From Paracoccaceae bacterium (lineage in GTDB: Bacteria > Pseudomonadota > Alphaproteobacteria > Rhodobacterales > Rhodobacteraceae), in assembly GCA_030148225.1 (NCBI GenBank), contig JASBTX010000018.1:62001-126000 (forward strand): DNA of 64,000 bases, written 5' to 3'. A program made the position numbers and the translations under genes. The notes under the pieces are model-generated. The model did no database searches and was not told where the DNA came from. It saw only the letters and a list, made by a program, of their open reading frames with translations. Positions within the stretch are counted from its first letter, which is position 1; the number at the start of each line of letters is the position of its first letter. This document shows positions 38,528-47,246 of the stretch, piece by piece.

Positions 38528-38552
38528 CTCTCTTCCCCCGGTGTTTGAACCG

Positions 38553-38581
38553 AAAATGGGCAAAGTTGATTACTCTGTCAA
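38553..38581 (-). promoter_or_regulatory. Candidate ihfA promoter
   Basis: On the minus strand TTGACA (38576-38581) and CATTTT (38553-38558) are 17 bases apart, 25 bases before the ihfA start. It lies between the fabH stop and ihfA, so ihfA and the MerR gene can be expressed apart from plsX-fabH. Confidence 0.5.
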
Positions 38582-38615
38582 TATCAATGCCTTGTGGGTA
38601 AGTCTGAAAGCGGCC

Positions 38616-39590
38616 TTACCAGCGCAAAACCACCGACCCCCAGGCCAGTCCGCCACCGATCGCCTCGGTCACGATCACGTCGTTTTTCACGATATGCCCG
38701 CATTTCCATGCCACCGACAGCGCCAGCGGTATCGACGCCGCCGACGTATTGCCGTGATCCTGCACCGTGACGATGACGCGGCTCATGGGTACGCCCATCC
38801 GGCTGGCCGTTCCCTTGATGATTCTCAGATTGGCCTGATGCGGTACGATCCAGTCGACATCGTCACCCGTCATGCCGATCTTGGCCAGCGCGTTATGCGC
38901 AGTCTGGGCGAGCTTCTCGACCGCGTGGCGGAAAACTTCCTTGCCCTGCATGCGCAGGAAACCGGTGGTCTGGCTGCTGGAGACGCCGCCATCGACATAG
39001 AGAATGTCCTTTTGCCTGCCATCGGAATTCAGATCCGATGCCAGAATGCCCCGATCCGCATTCGTGCCCGTCAGCTCCTGCGCCTCGAGCACAAGCGCCC
39101 CGGCGCCGTCGCCGAAAAGAACGCAGGTGGTCCGGTCTTCCCAGTCCATGATGCGCGAAAAGGTTTCGGCGCCGATCACCAGCACACGCCGCGCCTGACC
39201 CGACAGGATCAGCCCGTTGGCATTGGTTAGCGCAAAGACAAAACCCGCACAGACCGCCTGAACGTCATAGGCGAAACCGCGCGTCATCCCCAGCTTGTTC
39301 TGGATCATGGTGGCAACCGACGGAAAGGTCAGATCAGGCGTCGAGGTGGCGACGACAATCGCATCGATATCATCCGGCGCTAGCCCTGCATCGGCCAGCG
39401 CATCGCGCGCCGCCGCCGTGCCCATATCGGATGTGGTTTCGCCCTCGGCCGCGAAATGGCGCCGCTCGATCCCGGTGCGGGCGCGTATCCACGCGTCATC
39501 GGTATCGAGCGATTTTTCAAACTCGGCATTGGGCACCACGCGTTCGGGCAGGTAATGTCCTGCACCCAATATGACTGAACGCGTCGTCAT
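38616..39590 (-). CDS. fabH: 3-Oxoacyl-ACP synthase III
   Basis: This 324-residue thiolase-fold enzyme starts fatty-acid synthesis by condensing acetyl-CoA with malonyl-ACP. The catalytic triad is visible: Cys in VQAVCAGFVFAL, His in VPHQANLRI and Asn in HGNTSAASIP. Length equals E. coli FabH. It overlaps plsX by 4 bases, in the usual rpmF-plsX-fabH order. Confidence 0.97.
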   Translation of the reverse strand: MTTRSVILGAGHYLPERVVPNAEFEKSLDTDDAWIRARTGIERRHFAAEGETTSDMGTAAARDALADAGLAPDDIDAIVVATSTPDLTFPSVATMIQNKLGMTRGFAYDVQAVCAGFVFALTNANGLILSGQARRVLVIGAETFSRIMDWEDRTTCVLFGDGAGALVLEAQELTGTNADRGILASDLNSDGRQKDILYVDGGVSSSQTTGFLRMQGKEVFRHAVEKLAQTAHNALAKIGMTGDDVDWIVPHQANLRIIKGTASRMGVPMSRVIVTVQDHGNTSAASIPLALSVAWKCGHIVKNDVIVTEAIGGGLAWGSVVLRW

Positions 39591-40687
39591 GTGGCGTCTC
39601 CGGCTGCGTGTTTATCCGTCAGGCCACCATGGGCCTCTGGCTTCAGAGATGCAACCCGTGCGGCGATTCTGTCGTTAATTCCTGACCTTGCAAGTTGATG
39701 TGCAAGCGTGATCGCGGCGGCAATACCGGTGGCGTCAGCCGCGCCATGTGATTTGACCACGGTGCCATTCAGCCCGAGGAAAACCCCGCCGTTGACGCGA
39801 CGCGGATCGATCCGCCGCGACAGCCGCCTGAGCGACGTCATCGCCAAGAGCGCCGCCAGCCGCGAGAGCGGTGTTTTGCGAAAGGCCTCGCGCAGCGCGC
39901 CGGAAATCATCCGGGCCGTGCCTTCGCCGGTTTTCAGGGCGATATTGCCGGTAAACCCGTCCGTGACGATGACATCGACACGTGACGACGGAATGTCCCC
40001 GCCCTCGACAAATCCGGCGAAATCGAAATTCGCGTCCGGCGCGACAGCCGACAGCAATTCGTTGGCCTCTTTCAGTTCGGCGCGACCCTTGTGTTCTTCG
40101 GTGCCGACATTCAGCAATCCGACGCGGGGGCGGGCGACGTTCAGACCGTGGCGCGCATAGGACGCCCCCATCAGTGCATATTGCAAAAGATCCTCGGAAT
40201 CGGCGCGCAGATCGGCCCCGACATCCAGCATGACATTAAAACCCTGGGCATTGTTCGACGGCCAGAGGCAGGCAATCGCCGGGCGTGAAACGCCGGGCAG
40301 CTTGCGCAGCCGGATCATCGACACCGCCATCAATGCGCCGGTATTGCCGCAGGATACGCAAACCGTCGCCTGGCCCGAGCGTACGGCATCAATCGCCGAC
40401 CACATCGACGTGCCCTTGCCGTGACGCATGACATGGCTGGGTTTTTCATCCATGCCGACAACACCCTCGGCATCCACAACCCGGCACCTGTCAGCCAGCG
40501 CCTTGCGCCGGTTCACAAGGCGCGTGAGATCGCGCGCGGGGCCGTGCAGCAGAAACTCGACATCGTCGGTTGTTTTCAGAAAACGAGAAAGCCCGGCAAC
40601 CACTGGTGCCGGGCCCAAATCCCCGCCCATCGCATCGACTGAAATGACAATACGAGGGTTCTGTTCAGTCAGATCGCTTGCGTCCAT
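39587..40687 (-). CDS. plsX: Phosphate acyltransferase PlsX
   Basis: From ATG 40685-40687 it has 366 residues; a GTG one codon earlier is possible. It has ISVDAMGGDLGPAPVV near the start, CGNTGALMAVSMI, and VTDGFTGNIALKTGEGTA, the PlsX landmarks. PlsX makes acyl-phosphate from acyl-ACP, the donor for PlsY in phosphatidic-acid synthesis. It lies between rpmF and fabH. Confidence 0.96.
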   Translation of the reverse strand: MDASDLTEQNPRIVISVDAMGGDLGPAPVVAGLSRFLKTTDDVEFLLHGPARDLTRLVNRRKALADRCRVVDAEGVVGMDEKPSHVMRHGKGTSMWSAIDAVRSGQATVCVSCGNTGALMAVSMIRLRKLPGVSRPAIACLWPSNNAQGFNVMLDVGADLRADSEDLLQYALMGASYARHGLNVARPRVGLLNVGTEEHKGRAELKEANELLSAVAPDANFDFAGFVEGGDIPSSRVDVIVTDGFTGNIALKTGEGTARMISGALREAFRKTPLSRLAALLAMTSLRRLSRRIDPRRVNGGVFLGLNGTVVKSHGAADATGIAAAITLAHQLARSGINDRIAARVASLKPEAHGGLTDKHAAGDAT

Positions 40688-40713
40688 CACCGGGGAGCAC
40701 GATCAGACAGGGC

Positions 40714-40920
40714 TTACGCCGCGTCTTCGTCAAGATCGATTTCGTCCGCCTGGGCTACGACTTCGCGGTCATTATAGTGTCCGCACGACCCGCATACGTG
40801 ATGAGGCCGCTTGAGTTCACCGCAATTGGGGCATTCGTTGGGATTTGCTGCCACCAGCGCGTCATGCGCGCGGCGCATGTTGCGGCGGGATTTAGTGATC
40901 TTATTCTGAGGGACAGCCAT
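40714..40920 (-). CDS. rpmF: 50S ribosomal protein L32
   Basis: The 68-residue protein has the L32 start [19 protein letters not shown] and a four-Cys zinc site ([17 protein letters not shown]), so it is the zinc-binding form. It is a large-subunit protein. It precedes plsX by 27 bases, as in E. coli. Confidence 0.98.
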   Translation of the reverse strand: MAVPQNKITKSRRNMRRAHDALVAANPNECPNCGELKRPHHVCGSCGHYNDREVVAQADEIDLDEDAA

Positions 40921-41019
40921 GTCTCAACCTCGGATGTTCGGGGGCAACAGGGCCCAAAATTTGGATGCCTTGCCCGGCTTCGGCGGGGCCGAAATGCCTG
41001 ACAGGAAACGAAGGCCGGG

Positions 41020-41047
41020 AACATACTTTGATTCCGCCGGTGTGCAA
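41020..41047 (-). promoter_or_regulatory. Candidate rpmF-plsX-fabH promoter
   Basis: On the minus strand TTGCAC (41042-41047) and TATGTT (41020-41025) are 16 bases apart, 100 bases before rpmF. The 275-base space between yceD and rpmF holds no gene that I can see, and this is the best promoter in it. Confidence 0.45.
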
Positions 41048-41195
41048 GGGGTTTGTTGACCCTGCCGGCGGATTCTCTGCATTCTCCCGGTTTAGGGCTT
41101 TTGCGCCTGCAAAATCGGAATTTCAAGCAAAAACAGCGCCAATTTGCAGGGCCGGGGTGATTTTACCGGTGAGATCGCCCCACGGCGCGGCCCGC

Positions 41196-41735
41196 CTATT
41201 CACTGCTCAGCTTGTCCCTGAGCGCAGCGAGACCGGCAAAGGGCTTTGCCGCTTCGTCCGTCAGCGGTTCTGCGCCGGGTTCCGTGATCACGGTTTCACC
41301 ATGCTCAACCCCCGCGGCCCGCGGATAAAGCGGCAGCGAAAGCGACAGCGCCTCCACCATCACAAGGGCAGGGTTGATCTCTTTGCCCAGCGGCTCTTCG
41401 GAATCGTCTTCCGGCATTTCACTCTCGTCCTGATCGGACCAGGTGAATTCGGCGCGATAGAAACGCTCGACCTGTTCGTCGATGCGTGTGGTCACCGGTG
41501 CCAGCGACACGATGCATTCCTGACGGACCGAGGCCCCCAATTCACCGGTCAGATGCCAGTCCCCGCCATCGAGGGGAATCACTTTGCCGACAAATCGCAG
41601 CTTGGACAGGCCGGGTATCCCCAGTTCATCAGCAATTTCCGACATTTCCACCCGCGTCGGCTGAATGGTGAATGCCGTCGGCTTCTGGCGCGGCAGATCG
41701 GCGGGTTTCAGCGAATATTCCGTCAGGTCGGTCAT
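41196..41735 (-). CDS. yceD: DUF177/YceD family protein
   Basis: From ATG 41733-41735 (MTDLTEYSLKPADL) it has 179 residues; an upstream ATG adds six. It has LSKLRFVGKVIPLDGGDWHLTGELGASVRQECIVSLAP, given here as its two halves: FVGKVIPLDGGDWHLTG and QECIVSLAPV, then acidic EMPEDDSEEPLGKEINPALV, all typical of DUF177. The family is coupled to rpmF across bacteria and is needed for normal 23S rRNA levels in plants and bacteria, from memory. It is divergent from bamE. Confidence 0.88.
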   Translation of the reverse strand: MTDLTEYSLKPADLPRQKPTAFTIQPTRVEMSEIADELGIPGLSKLRFVGKVIPLDGGDWHLTGELGASVRQECIVSLAPVTTRIDEQVERFYRAEFTWSDQDESEMPEDDSEEPLGKEINPALVMVEALSLSLPLYPRAAGVEHGETVITEPGAEPLTDEAAKPFAGLAALRDKLSSE

Positions 41736-41842
41736 GTCTCTTCCGATCATCACTCAGCTGTGCTTGCAACTTTCTTGAACTTGCAATCCGGCTCAACTAT
41801 TCGAATATGAACGAAACGCTGACAAAACAAGGGGAAGTGGCA

Positions 41843-42295
41843 ATGTGGATGCGCAAGCGCGTGGGTATCTGGATCGGATTGGCCCTGCTTGTCGGCCTTT
41901 CGGCCTGTACCGCCACCTATCGCAATCACGGCTATGTGCCCGATGACGTTGTCTTGTCGGATGTGATCGTCGGCGTCGATACGCGCGCCTCGGTCGAGGA
42001 AACGGTCGGCAGACCGGTTGCCACCGGCGTGCGCGAGGATACGGCATGGTATTATGTCGGCTCCAAATGGGAATATTTCGCCTATCGCAAACCGCGCCCC
42101 ATCGAGCGCCAGATCGTGGCCATCTCGTTCCGACCCAGCGGCGTCGTCTCGAATATCGAGCGTTTCAGCCTTGAGGACGGCAAGGTTGTCACCCTGTCGC
42201 GGCGCGTGACCGACAGCAATATCAAGAACGTTACTTTCCTGCGCCAGCTTCTGGGCAGCGTCGGCAATTTCAACCCGGCGGATTTCTTTAACTGA
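41843..42295 (+). CDS. bamE: Outer membrane protein assembly factor BamE
   Basis: ATG 41843 follows AGGGGAAGTGG; the ATG at 41849 is equally possible. The 150-residue lipoprotein has signal and lipobox GLALLVGLSAC, Cys about residue 22, then the SmpA/OmlA fold with DVIVGVDTRASVEETVGRPVA and ISFRPSGVVSNIERFSLEDG. BamE is part of the beta-barrel assembly complex at the inner leaflet of the outer membrane. It is divergent from yceD, a common arrangement in the group. Confidence 0.92.
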   Translation: MWMRKRVGIWIGLALLVGLSACTATYRNHGYVPDDVVLSDVIVGVDTRASVEETVGRPVATGVREDTAWYYVGSKWEYFAYRKPRPIERQIVAISFRPSGVVSNIERFSLEDGKVVTLSRRVTDSNIKNVTFLRQLLGSVGNFNPADFFN

Positions 42296-42311
42296 TCACG
42301 GGGGCTGCCTG

Positions 42312-42710
42312 TCAGCCGTCGTCACCCGGTTCGAAATCCAGCGCCACGCCGTTGATGCAATAGCGCAGGCCCGTGGGCTGCGGCCCGTCGGGGAAGACAT
42401 GCCCCAGATGCGCATCGCAGCGATTGCAGTGAACCTCGGTACGCTTCATGAACCAGCTGTTATCCGAGCTTTCGCCCACCATCTCGGCATCCATGGGGCG
42501 GGTAAACGAGGGCCAGCCGGTACCCGAATCGAACTTGTCCGCCTGATCAAAAAGCGGCGCGCCGCAGCAGACACAGGCAAAGACCCCGGCATCCTTGGGG
42601 AAATCATCGTGGGTAAAGGCGCGCTCGGTGCCATGGCGGCGTGTCACCTTGAAGGCCAGATCGCTCAGCTTTGCGCGCCATTCCTCATCGGTTTTGGTGA
42701 CTTTATCCAT
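42312..42710 (-). CDS. msrB: Peptide-methionine (R)-S-oxide reductase
   Basis: From ATG 42708-42710 (MDKVTKTDEEW) it has 132 residues; ATG 42719 adds three. It has two zinc CxxC pairs (CVCC and CNRC), RYCINGVAL with the catalytic Cys, and FDSGTGWPSF. It repairs methionine-R-sulfoxide in proteins. It is convergent with bamE and alone in its unit. Confidence 0.96.
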   Translation of the reverse strand: MDKVTKTDEEWRAKLSDLAFKVTRRHGTERAFTHDDFPKDAGVFACVCCGAPLFDQADKFDSGTGWPSFTRPMDAEMVGESSDNSWFMKRTEVHCNRCDAHLGHVFPDGPQPTGLRYCINGVALDFEPGDDG

Positions 42711-42800
42711 GGCTTGCATTCCTTTGTCCTTAGGCTGTTAAATCATTGTCAGTTCGGAACCGGGGCCCCGGCACGCATGCCCGGGGTCAGAGGGGCAGAT

Positions 42801-43544
42801 ATGGTCGATTTGCGCAAGGGCAAGTATCACGCCCGTCTCGCGGCGGGTGATGACGATCTGTTGAAGTCGCAGGCGCTGCGGGCGCTGCTTTTCCGGTCGG
42901 GCGCGGGCGCGAATCAGACCCTCGACCGCGACGCGTTCGATCAGACCTGCGAGCATGTGCTGGTCGAAGAGGCCGGGGGGCGACTGGTCTGTTCCTTCCG
43001 GCTACTGCCATTGGGCACGGGGCGCGATATCGATCAGAGCTATTCGGCACAGTATTACGAACTCTCTGCGCTCAAGTCCTTTGACGGACCAATGGTCGAG
43101 ATGGGCCGGTTCTGCATCCATCCCGATTGCCGGGACCCCGATATTTTGCGTATCGCCTGGGCGGCGATGACATCCTATGTCGATCAGCACGGGGTCGAGA
43201 TGCTGTTTGGCTGCTCTTCATTTCAGGGCACAGAGGGCGCGGCCTATCGCGATGCCTTCGCGCTTCTCAAGGAAAACCACCTCGCACCCGGCCGCTGGCT
43301 GCCCCGGGTCAAGGCGCCGCGCGTTTTTCGCTTTGCCGAGATTCTGCGCCGCCGACTGCCCGACCGGCGACGGGCCATGCTGAGGATGCCGCCGCTTCTG
43401 AAAACCTATCTCGTCATGGGCGGCTGGGTGTCCGATCACGCCGTCATCGACACGGAACTCAATACGCTGCACGTCTTTACCGGGCTTGAAATCAGCGCGA
43501 TACCACCGGCGCGGGCGCGTCTTCTGAGGGCGGTGGCGGCCTGA
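42801..43544 (+). CDS. glsB: OlsB-like N-acyltransferase, candidate glutamine-lipid synthase GlsB
   Basis: From ATG 42801 (preceded by AGAGGGGCA) it has 247 residues. It is a diverged paralogue of olsB at 6721: LRALLFRSGAGANQTLDRDAFD replaces the OlsB start, given here in part as LRALLFRSG; it keeps VEMGRFCIHPDCRDPDILRIAW, LFGCSSFQGTE and LLKTYLVMGGWVSDHAVID. In Ruegeria pomeroyi a second OlsB-like protein, GlsB, makes lyso-glutamine lipid and shares OlsA for the second step, from memory. This gene is the best GlsB candidate here. Substrate choice is an inference. Confidence 0.65.
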   Translation: MVDLRKGKYHARLAAGDDDLLKSQALRALLFRSGAGANQTLDRDAFDQTCEHVLVEEAGGRLVCSFRLLPLGTGRDIDQSYSAQYYELSALKSFDGPMVEMGRFCIHPDCRDPDILRIAWAAMTSYVDQHGVEMLFGCSSFQGTEGAAYRDAFALLKENHLAPGRWLPRVKAPRVFRFAEILRRRLPDRRRAMLRMPPLLKTYLVMGGWVSDHAVIDTELNTLHVFTGLEISAIPPARARLLRAVAA

Positions 43545-43588
43545 CGTGACCGGCTGGTCAAGGGCGCAATTCCCGCGTATCAGGCAGC

Positions 43589-45397
43589 ATGGCCCGCAGA
43601 CCACTCCTTCAGCTTAATGACATGTCGCTCAGCTATGGCGGCGATCCGCTGTTCTCTGACGTCTCGCTCACATTGCATCCGGGTGAACGTCTGGCGCTGG
43701 TGGGGCGCAACGGTTCCGGAAAATCGACGTTAATGAAGGTGTTGGCGGGCATTGTTGAACCCGACACGGGCGAGGTCGTGACCACACCGGGCATCCGTGC
43801 GGGTTACATGGAGCAGGACCCCGACCTCAGCCGCTTTGCGACGCTCGGCGATTTTGCCATCTCGGCGCTTGGCCCGGGAGAACTCTACCGGGTTGAGCGG
43901 GCGGCAGAAGGGCTAAAATTCAATCCCGATACCGCGGTCAGCGCCGCCTCGGGTGGTGAACGCCGCCGGGCGGCACTGGCCAAACTGCTGGCCGAAGAGC
44001 CCGACCTGATGCTGCTCGATGAGCCGACGAACCATCTGGATATCGAGGCGATTGCATGGCTCGAGGATATGCTGGGCGCGGCCCGGTCCGGATTTGTGTT
44101 GATCAGCCATGACCGCGCCTTTTTGACAGCACTGACCCGCGCCACGCTTTGGGTGGATCGCGGGGTGTTGCGCCGACAGGACAAGGGATTTGCCGATTTC
44201 GAGGCCTGGCGCGACCGGACATGGGAAGAAGAGGACCTTGCCCGCCACAAGCTGGATCGCAAGATCAAGGCCGAAGCCCGCTGGGCGGTCGAAGGCATCA
44301 GTGCCCGGCGCAAACGCAACCAGGGCCGGGTGCGCGCCCTTGCGGCACTGCGTCAGGAGCGCGCGGCCATGATCCGGCGCAAGGGCAATGCCGGGATGGC
44401 GCTGGATACCGGCAAGCTGAGCGGCAAGCTGGTCATTGAAGCGAGCAACATCAACAAGAGCTTTGATCAGCCTGTTATCAAAGATTTTTCCCTTCGAATC
44501 CTGCGTGGTGACCGCATCGCCTTTGTCGGGCCGAACGGAGCGGGGAAAACCAGCCTCCTGCGGATATTGACGGGGGAAATTCCCCCTGACAGCGGCACGG
44601 TGCGCCACGGCACCAATCTGACCCCGGCGATATTCGATCAGAACCGCGCCCAGTTGAACCCGGACGCGACATTGTGGGAAAGCCTGACCCTTGATCCCAT
44701 GCTCGCCGCGCAGGGGCGTTCGGATCAGGTGATGGTGCGCGGCTCACCGCGCCATGTCGTGGGTTATCTCAAGGAGTTCCTTTTCGACGATGCGCAGGCC
44801 CGCGCGCCCGTCCGGTCGCTCTCGGGCGGGGAAAAGGCACGGCTTCTGCTGGCGCGCGTCATGGCACGGCAAAGCAATCTGTTGGTTCTGGACGAACCGA
44901 CGAATGATCTGGACGTGGAAACGCTCGATCTGCTGCAGGACATATTGGATGGCTATGACGGCACAGTCATGCTGGTCAGCCACGATCGCGATTTTCTGGA
45001 CCGGGTCGCGACCAATACGCTGGTCTTCGAAGGGGCGGGCCGGATTACCCATTATGCCGGCGGCTGGAGCGATTATCAGGCGCAGCGCCGCGATGAATCT
45101 GCGCCGACCACATCAAAAAGAGATATCAAGACACAGAAAAAAAAGGATAAAACGGCATCTTCTTCCGCCGACGGTCTGACATTTACCGAACAGCACCGTC
45201 TGGACGAATTGCCCGATATCATTGCCCGGCTCGAGGCCGAAATCACCAAGCTGTCGGACTACCTCTCGGATCCCGAGCTTTACGCGACGGCACCGCTGAA
45301 ATTCGCCAAGGCGACCGAGGCGCTAAGCGAACGCCAGACCAACCTCGCCGCTGCCGAAGAAGAGTGGCTATCGCTCGCCGAGAAGGCAGAGCAATAG
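43589..45397 (+). CDS. ABC-F family ATPase (Uup-like)
   Basis: The 602-residue protein has two ABC domains without membrane parts: LVGRNGSGKST with AASGGERRRAAL and LLDEPTNHLD; then VGPNGAGKTSL with SLSGGEKARLLL and VLDEPTNDLD. A helical linker of about 70 residues joins them, and a C-terminal coiled coil (about 540-602) follows a Lys/Ser-rich stretch. ABC-F proteins bind the ribosome E-site; the C-terminal coiled coil and its place fit Uup. There is no sign of a resistance role. The linker before the coiled coil (45100-45180) is AT-rich. Confidence 0.92.
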   Translation: MARRPLLQLNDMSLSYGGDPLFSDVSLTLHPGERLALVGRNGSGKSTLMKVLAGIVEPDTGEVVTTPGIRAGYMEQDPDLSRFATLGDFAISALGPGELYRVERAAEGLKFNPDTAVSAASGGERRRAALAKLLAEEPDLMLLDEPTNHLDIEAIAWLEDMLGAARSGFVLISHDRAFLTALTRATLWVDRGVLRRQDKGFADFEAWRDRTWEEEDLARHKLDRKIKAEARWAVEGISARRKRNQGRVRALAALRQERAAMIRRKGNAGMALDTGKLSGKLVIEASNINKSFDQPVIKDFSLRILRGDRIAFVGPNGAGKTSLLRILTGEIPPDSGTVRHGTNLTPAIFDQNRAQLNPDATLWESLTLDPMLAAQGRSDQVMVRGSPRHVVGYLKEFLFDDAQARAPVRSLSGGEKARLLLARVMARQSNLLVLDEPTNDLDVETLDLLQDILDGYDGTVMLVSHDRDFLDRVATNTLVFEGAGRITHYAGGWSDYQAQRRDESAPTTSKRDIKTQKKKDKTASSSADGLTFTEQHRLDELPDIIARLEAEITKLSDYLSDPELYATAPLKFAKATEALSERQTNLAAAEEEWLSLAEKAEQ

Positions 45398-45505
45398 GCA
45401 CGCGGGCCGTAGCGCCCCGAACCACTGCCGGAGCACCTTCTCTCACCTACAGCATAAATAAATCATGTATTGCGTATGCTTACAGATCGATGCTGATGCC
45501 GCCGC

Positions 45506-47041
45506 CTAGATATCCAGATGAATATTGAACGCCACGCGAATCTGCTGATCCAGCACCGGGTTCAGCACTGCCGCGCTCGGCTCTGACAGAATCTGCTCTT
45601 TGCGTGCGATGGTGTTGCGGATCAGATCGGGTTTGCCCTGTTCCTCCCATTCCTTGGGCGAGGTTCTGTCGCCAAGCGCAGGATAGATATATTCGGTCTG
45701 CATCAGATTCAGCGTCTGATCCTGCCCCAGGTAATGACCCGGCCCCTCCAGACAGACCGAGCGCATGACATCCAGCCCGATCGTGTCGTCATTGACCTCG
45801 ATACCCCGCACACAGCGCAGCGCCTGACCCAGCAGATCGTCACCCAGAATAAGGCTTTCATGGCAAAAACCCAAAAGCGAGGCATGCATGCCCGCGGCCT
45901 CGTAGACCATGTTCAGCCCCGACAGTCCCGCCATCACGTTCGAGCACATCTGCTCCCACCCCGCCTGCATGTCGGGCAGTTTCGCATCGGCGATACCGGC
46001 TGCCGCGCCACCGGGCAGGCCATAGAAATGATGCATCTGCGCGCAACCCGCTGTCAGCAAGGCCTGTTCACCTGACCCCCCCGACATCGCCCCGGTGCGC
46101 AGATCGCTGACGAAGGGCCATGTCCCGAAAATCGCAGGATGGCCGGGTTTGAGCGCATTGACATAGACAACACCGGCGAGGCATTCGGCCACGGCCTGCA
46201 CGATGGCCCCGGCAATCGGGGCAGGGGCCGTCGCCCCGGCCTGTCCTGCCGACAGCAACAGCACCGGCATACCGTTTTCGATGCAAAGCTCCATCACCTG
46301 GCAGCTTTCGGTGGCGAATTTCATCGGCGGTACAACAAAACAGTTCGAGTTCGACATGAACGGCCGCGCGCGCCACGCCTCTTCGCCCCCCGCGATCATA
46401 TGCAACAGCTCGAATGCGCCCTGCATATGCGACGGCTCAACAAAACTGGTGCCGATATGCTTGGTCGTGCCACTGACCGTGGCATAAATCGTGTTGAGGT
46501 CCATCTCGTAATTGTCTGGAATATCACGACAAACCATAGGACGTTGTAGAAAATGGATATTGTCGAGCCGGTCAACGATCCGCGCGGCGTCAAAAAGATC
46601 CTGCACGGTGCTTTCGCGGTAGTTGCGGCCATCGACATCAACCATATGCACCGCTGCACCGGCTGTGCCGTAATGCACACGGCTGCCCGACAATGTCAGG
46701 TCGTGGCGTTCATCGCGCCCGCAGAGCGTAATGTCGCGCGCGGCCTTGGCCAGCATGTCCTCGACCAGGGCACGCGGAAAGCGCAGCCGCCCGTCGTCAC
46801 CATGGATCGCCCCGGCGGCAACCATCGTCTCCACCCCGCTTGGCGGGGCATCGGCCAGCCCGATCACCTCCAGCGCATCCAGCGCGGCATGGTGCAGCCG
46901 CTCGATCTCGGCATCGGTCAGGGCCTTGTAATTGCCGCCGGACATTCCCGGACGGACGGGGCGTTTATCTTCGGTCAGGGGTGCGGCGCGGAGCGCGTGA
47001 CGGGCAGCGCGGCCACCCGCGCGTCGTGCTGGTCTGGACAT
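45506..47041 (-). CDS. Trimethylamine methyltransferase family protein (MttB-like, no pyrrolysine)
   Basis: The 511-residue protein is an MttB/MtgB-type TIM barrel. DLTLSGSRVHYGTAGAAVH, the EPSHMQGAFELLHMIAGG stretch and the CAQMHHFYGLPGGAAAG segment are family-like. No in-frame stop occurs, so the amber pyrrolysine of archaeal MttB is absent. Non-Pyl members act on quaternary amines such as glycine betaine or proline betaine with a corrinoid protein. No corrinoid protein or reactivase gene is nearby, so the partner is elsewhere. The first 30 residues are Arg/Ala-rich. Confidence 0.9.
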   Translation of the reverse strand: MSRPARRAGGRAARHALRAAPLTEDKRPVRPGMSGGNYKALTDAEIERLHHAALDALEVIGLADAPPSGVETMVAAGAIHGDDGRLRFPRALVEDMLAKAARDITLCGRDERHDLTLSGSRVHYGTAGAAVHMVDVDGRNYRESTVQDLFDAARIVDRLDNIHFLQRPMVCRDIPDNYEMDLNTIYATVSGTTKHIGTSFVEPSHMQGAFELLHMIAGGEEAWRARPFMSNSNCFVVPPMKFATESCQVMELCIENGMPVLLLSAGQAGATAPAPIAGAIVQAVAECLAGVVYVNALKPGHPAIFGTWPFVSDLRTGAMSGGSGEQALLTAGCAQMHHFYGLPGGAAAGIADAKLPDMQAGWEQMCSNVMAGLSGLNMVYEAAGMHASLLGFCHESLILGDDLLGQALRCVRGIEVNDDTIGLDVMRSVCLEGPGHYLGQDQTLNLMQTEYIYPALGDRTSPKEWEEQGKPDLIRNTIARKEQILSEPSAAVLNPVLDQQIRVAFNIHLDI

Positions 47042-47074
47042 GTTCTTAATCTCGCGTGGACAGGGGACAGGGAA

Positions 47075-47200
47075 ATGACGGACCTAGACAGCCGGACGCC
47101 CGCGCGCCGCGCGTCCCCTTTCGGCACCGATCGTGATCACGACGATCTGGATCTTCCATTCACATCCGGTCATTCCGACCCTCCCGGGCCTAGCTCCTAA
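47075..47200 (+). CDS. Possible 41-residue protein divergent from the MttB-like gene
   Basis: ATG 47075 to TAA 47198-47200, preceded by GGGGACAGGG. The product is hydrophilic, Asp/Pro/Ser-rich, without a motif. It occupies most of the space between the MttB-like start and the TPM gene end. It may be chance; conservation would decide. Confidence 0.3.
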   Translation: MTDLDSRTPARRASPFGTDRDHDDLDLPFTSGHSDPPGPSS

Positions 47201-47246
47201 CGGTCTATTCGCGACCGCGCTTGCCTGTTTGCGTCACCATCCCGCG

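Noticed and set aside
38553..38590. TTGAT and ATCAA half-sites near ihfA as an FNR box
   Set aside because: The half-sites are 12 bases apart instead of the four needed for FNR/FnrL, so only the sigma-70-like promoter is kept.
40921..41195. Gap between rpmF and yceD as a hidden gene
   Set aside because: No frame with family-like sequence; only a candidate promoter for rpmF at 41020-41047.
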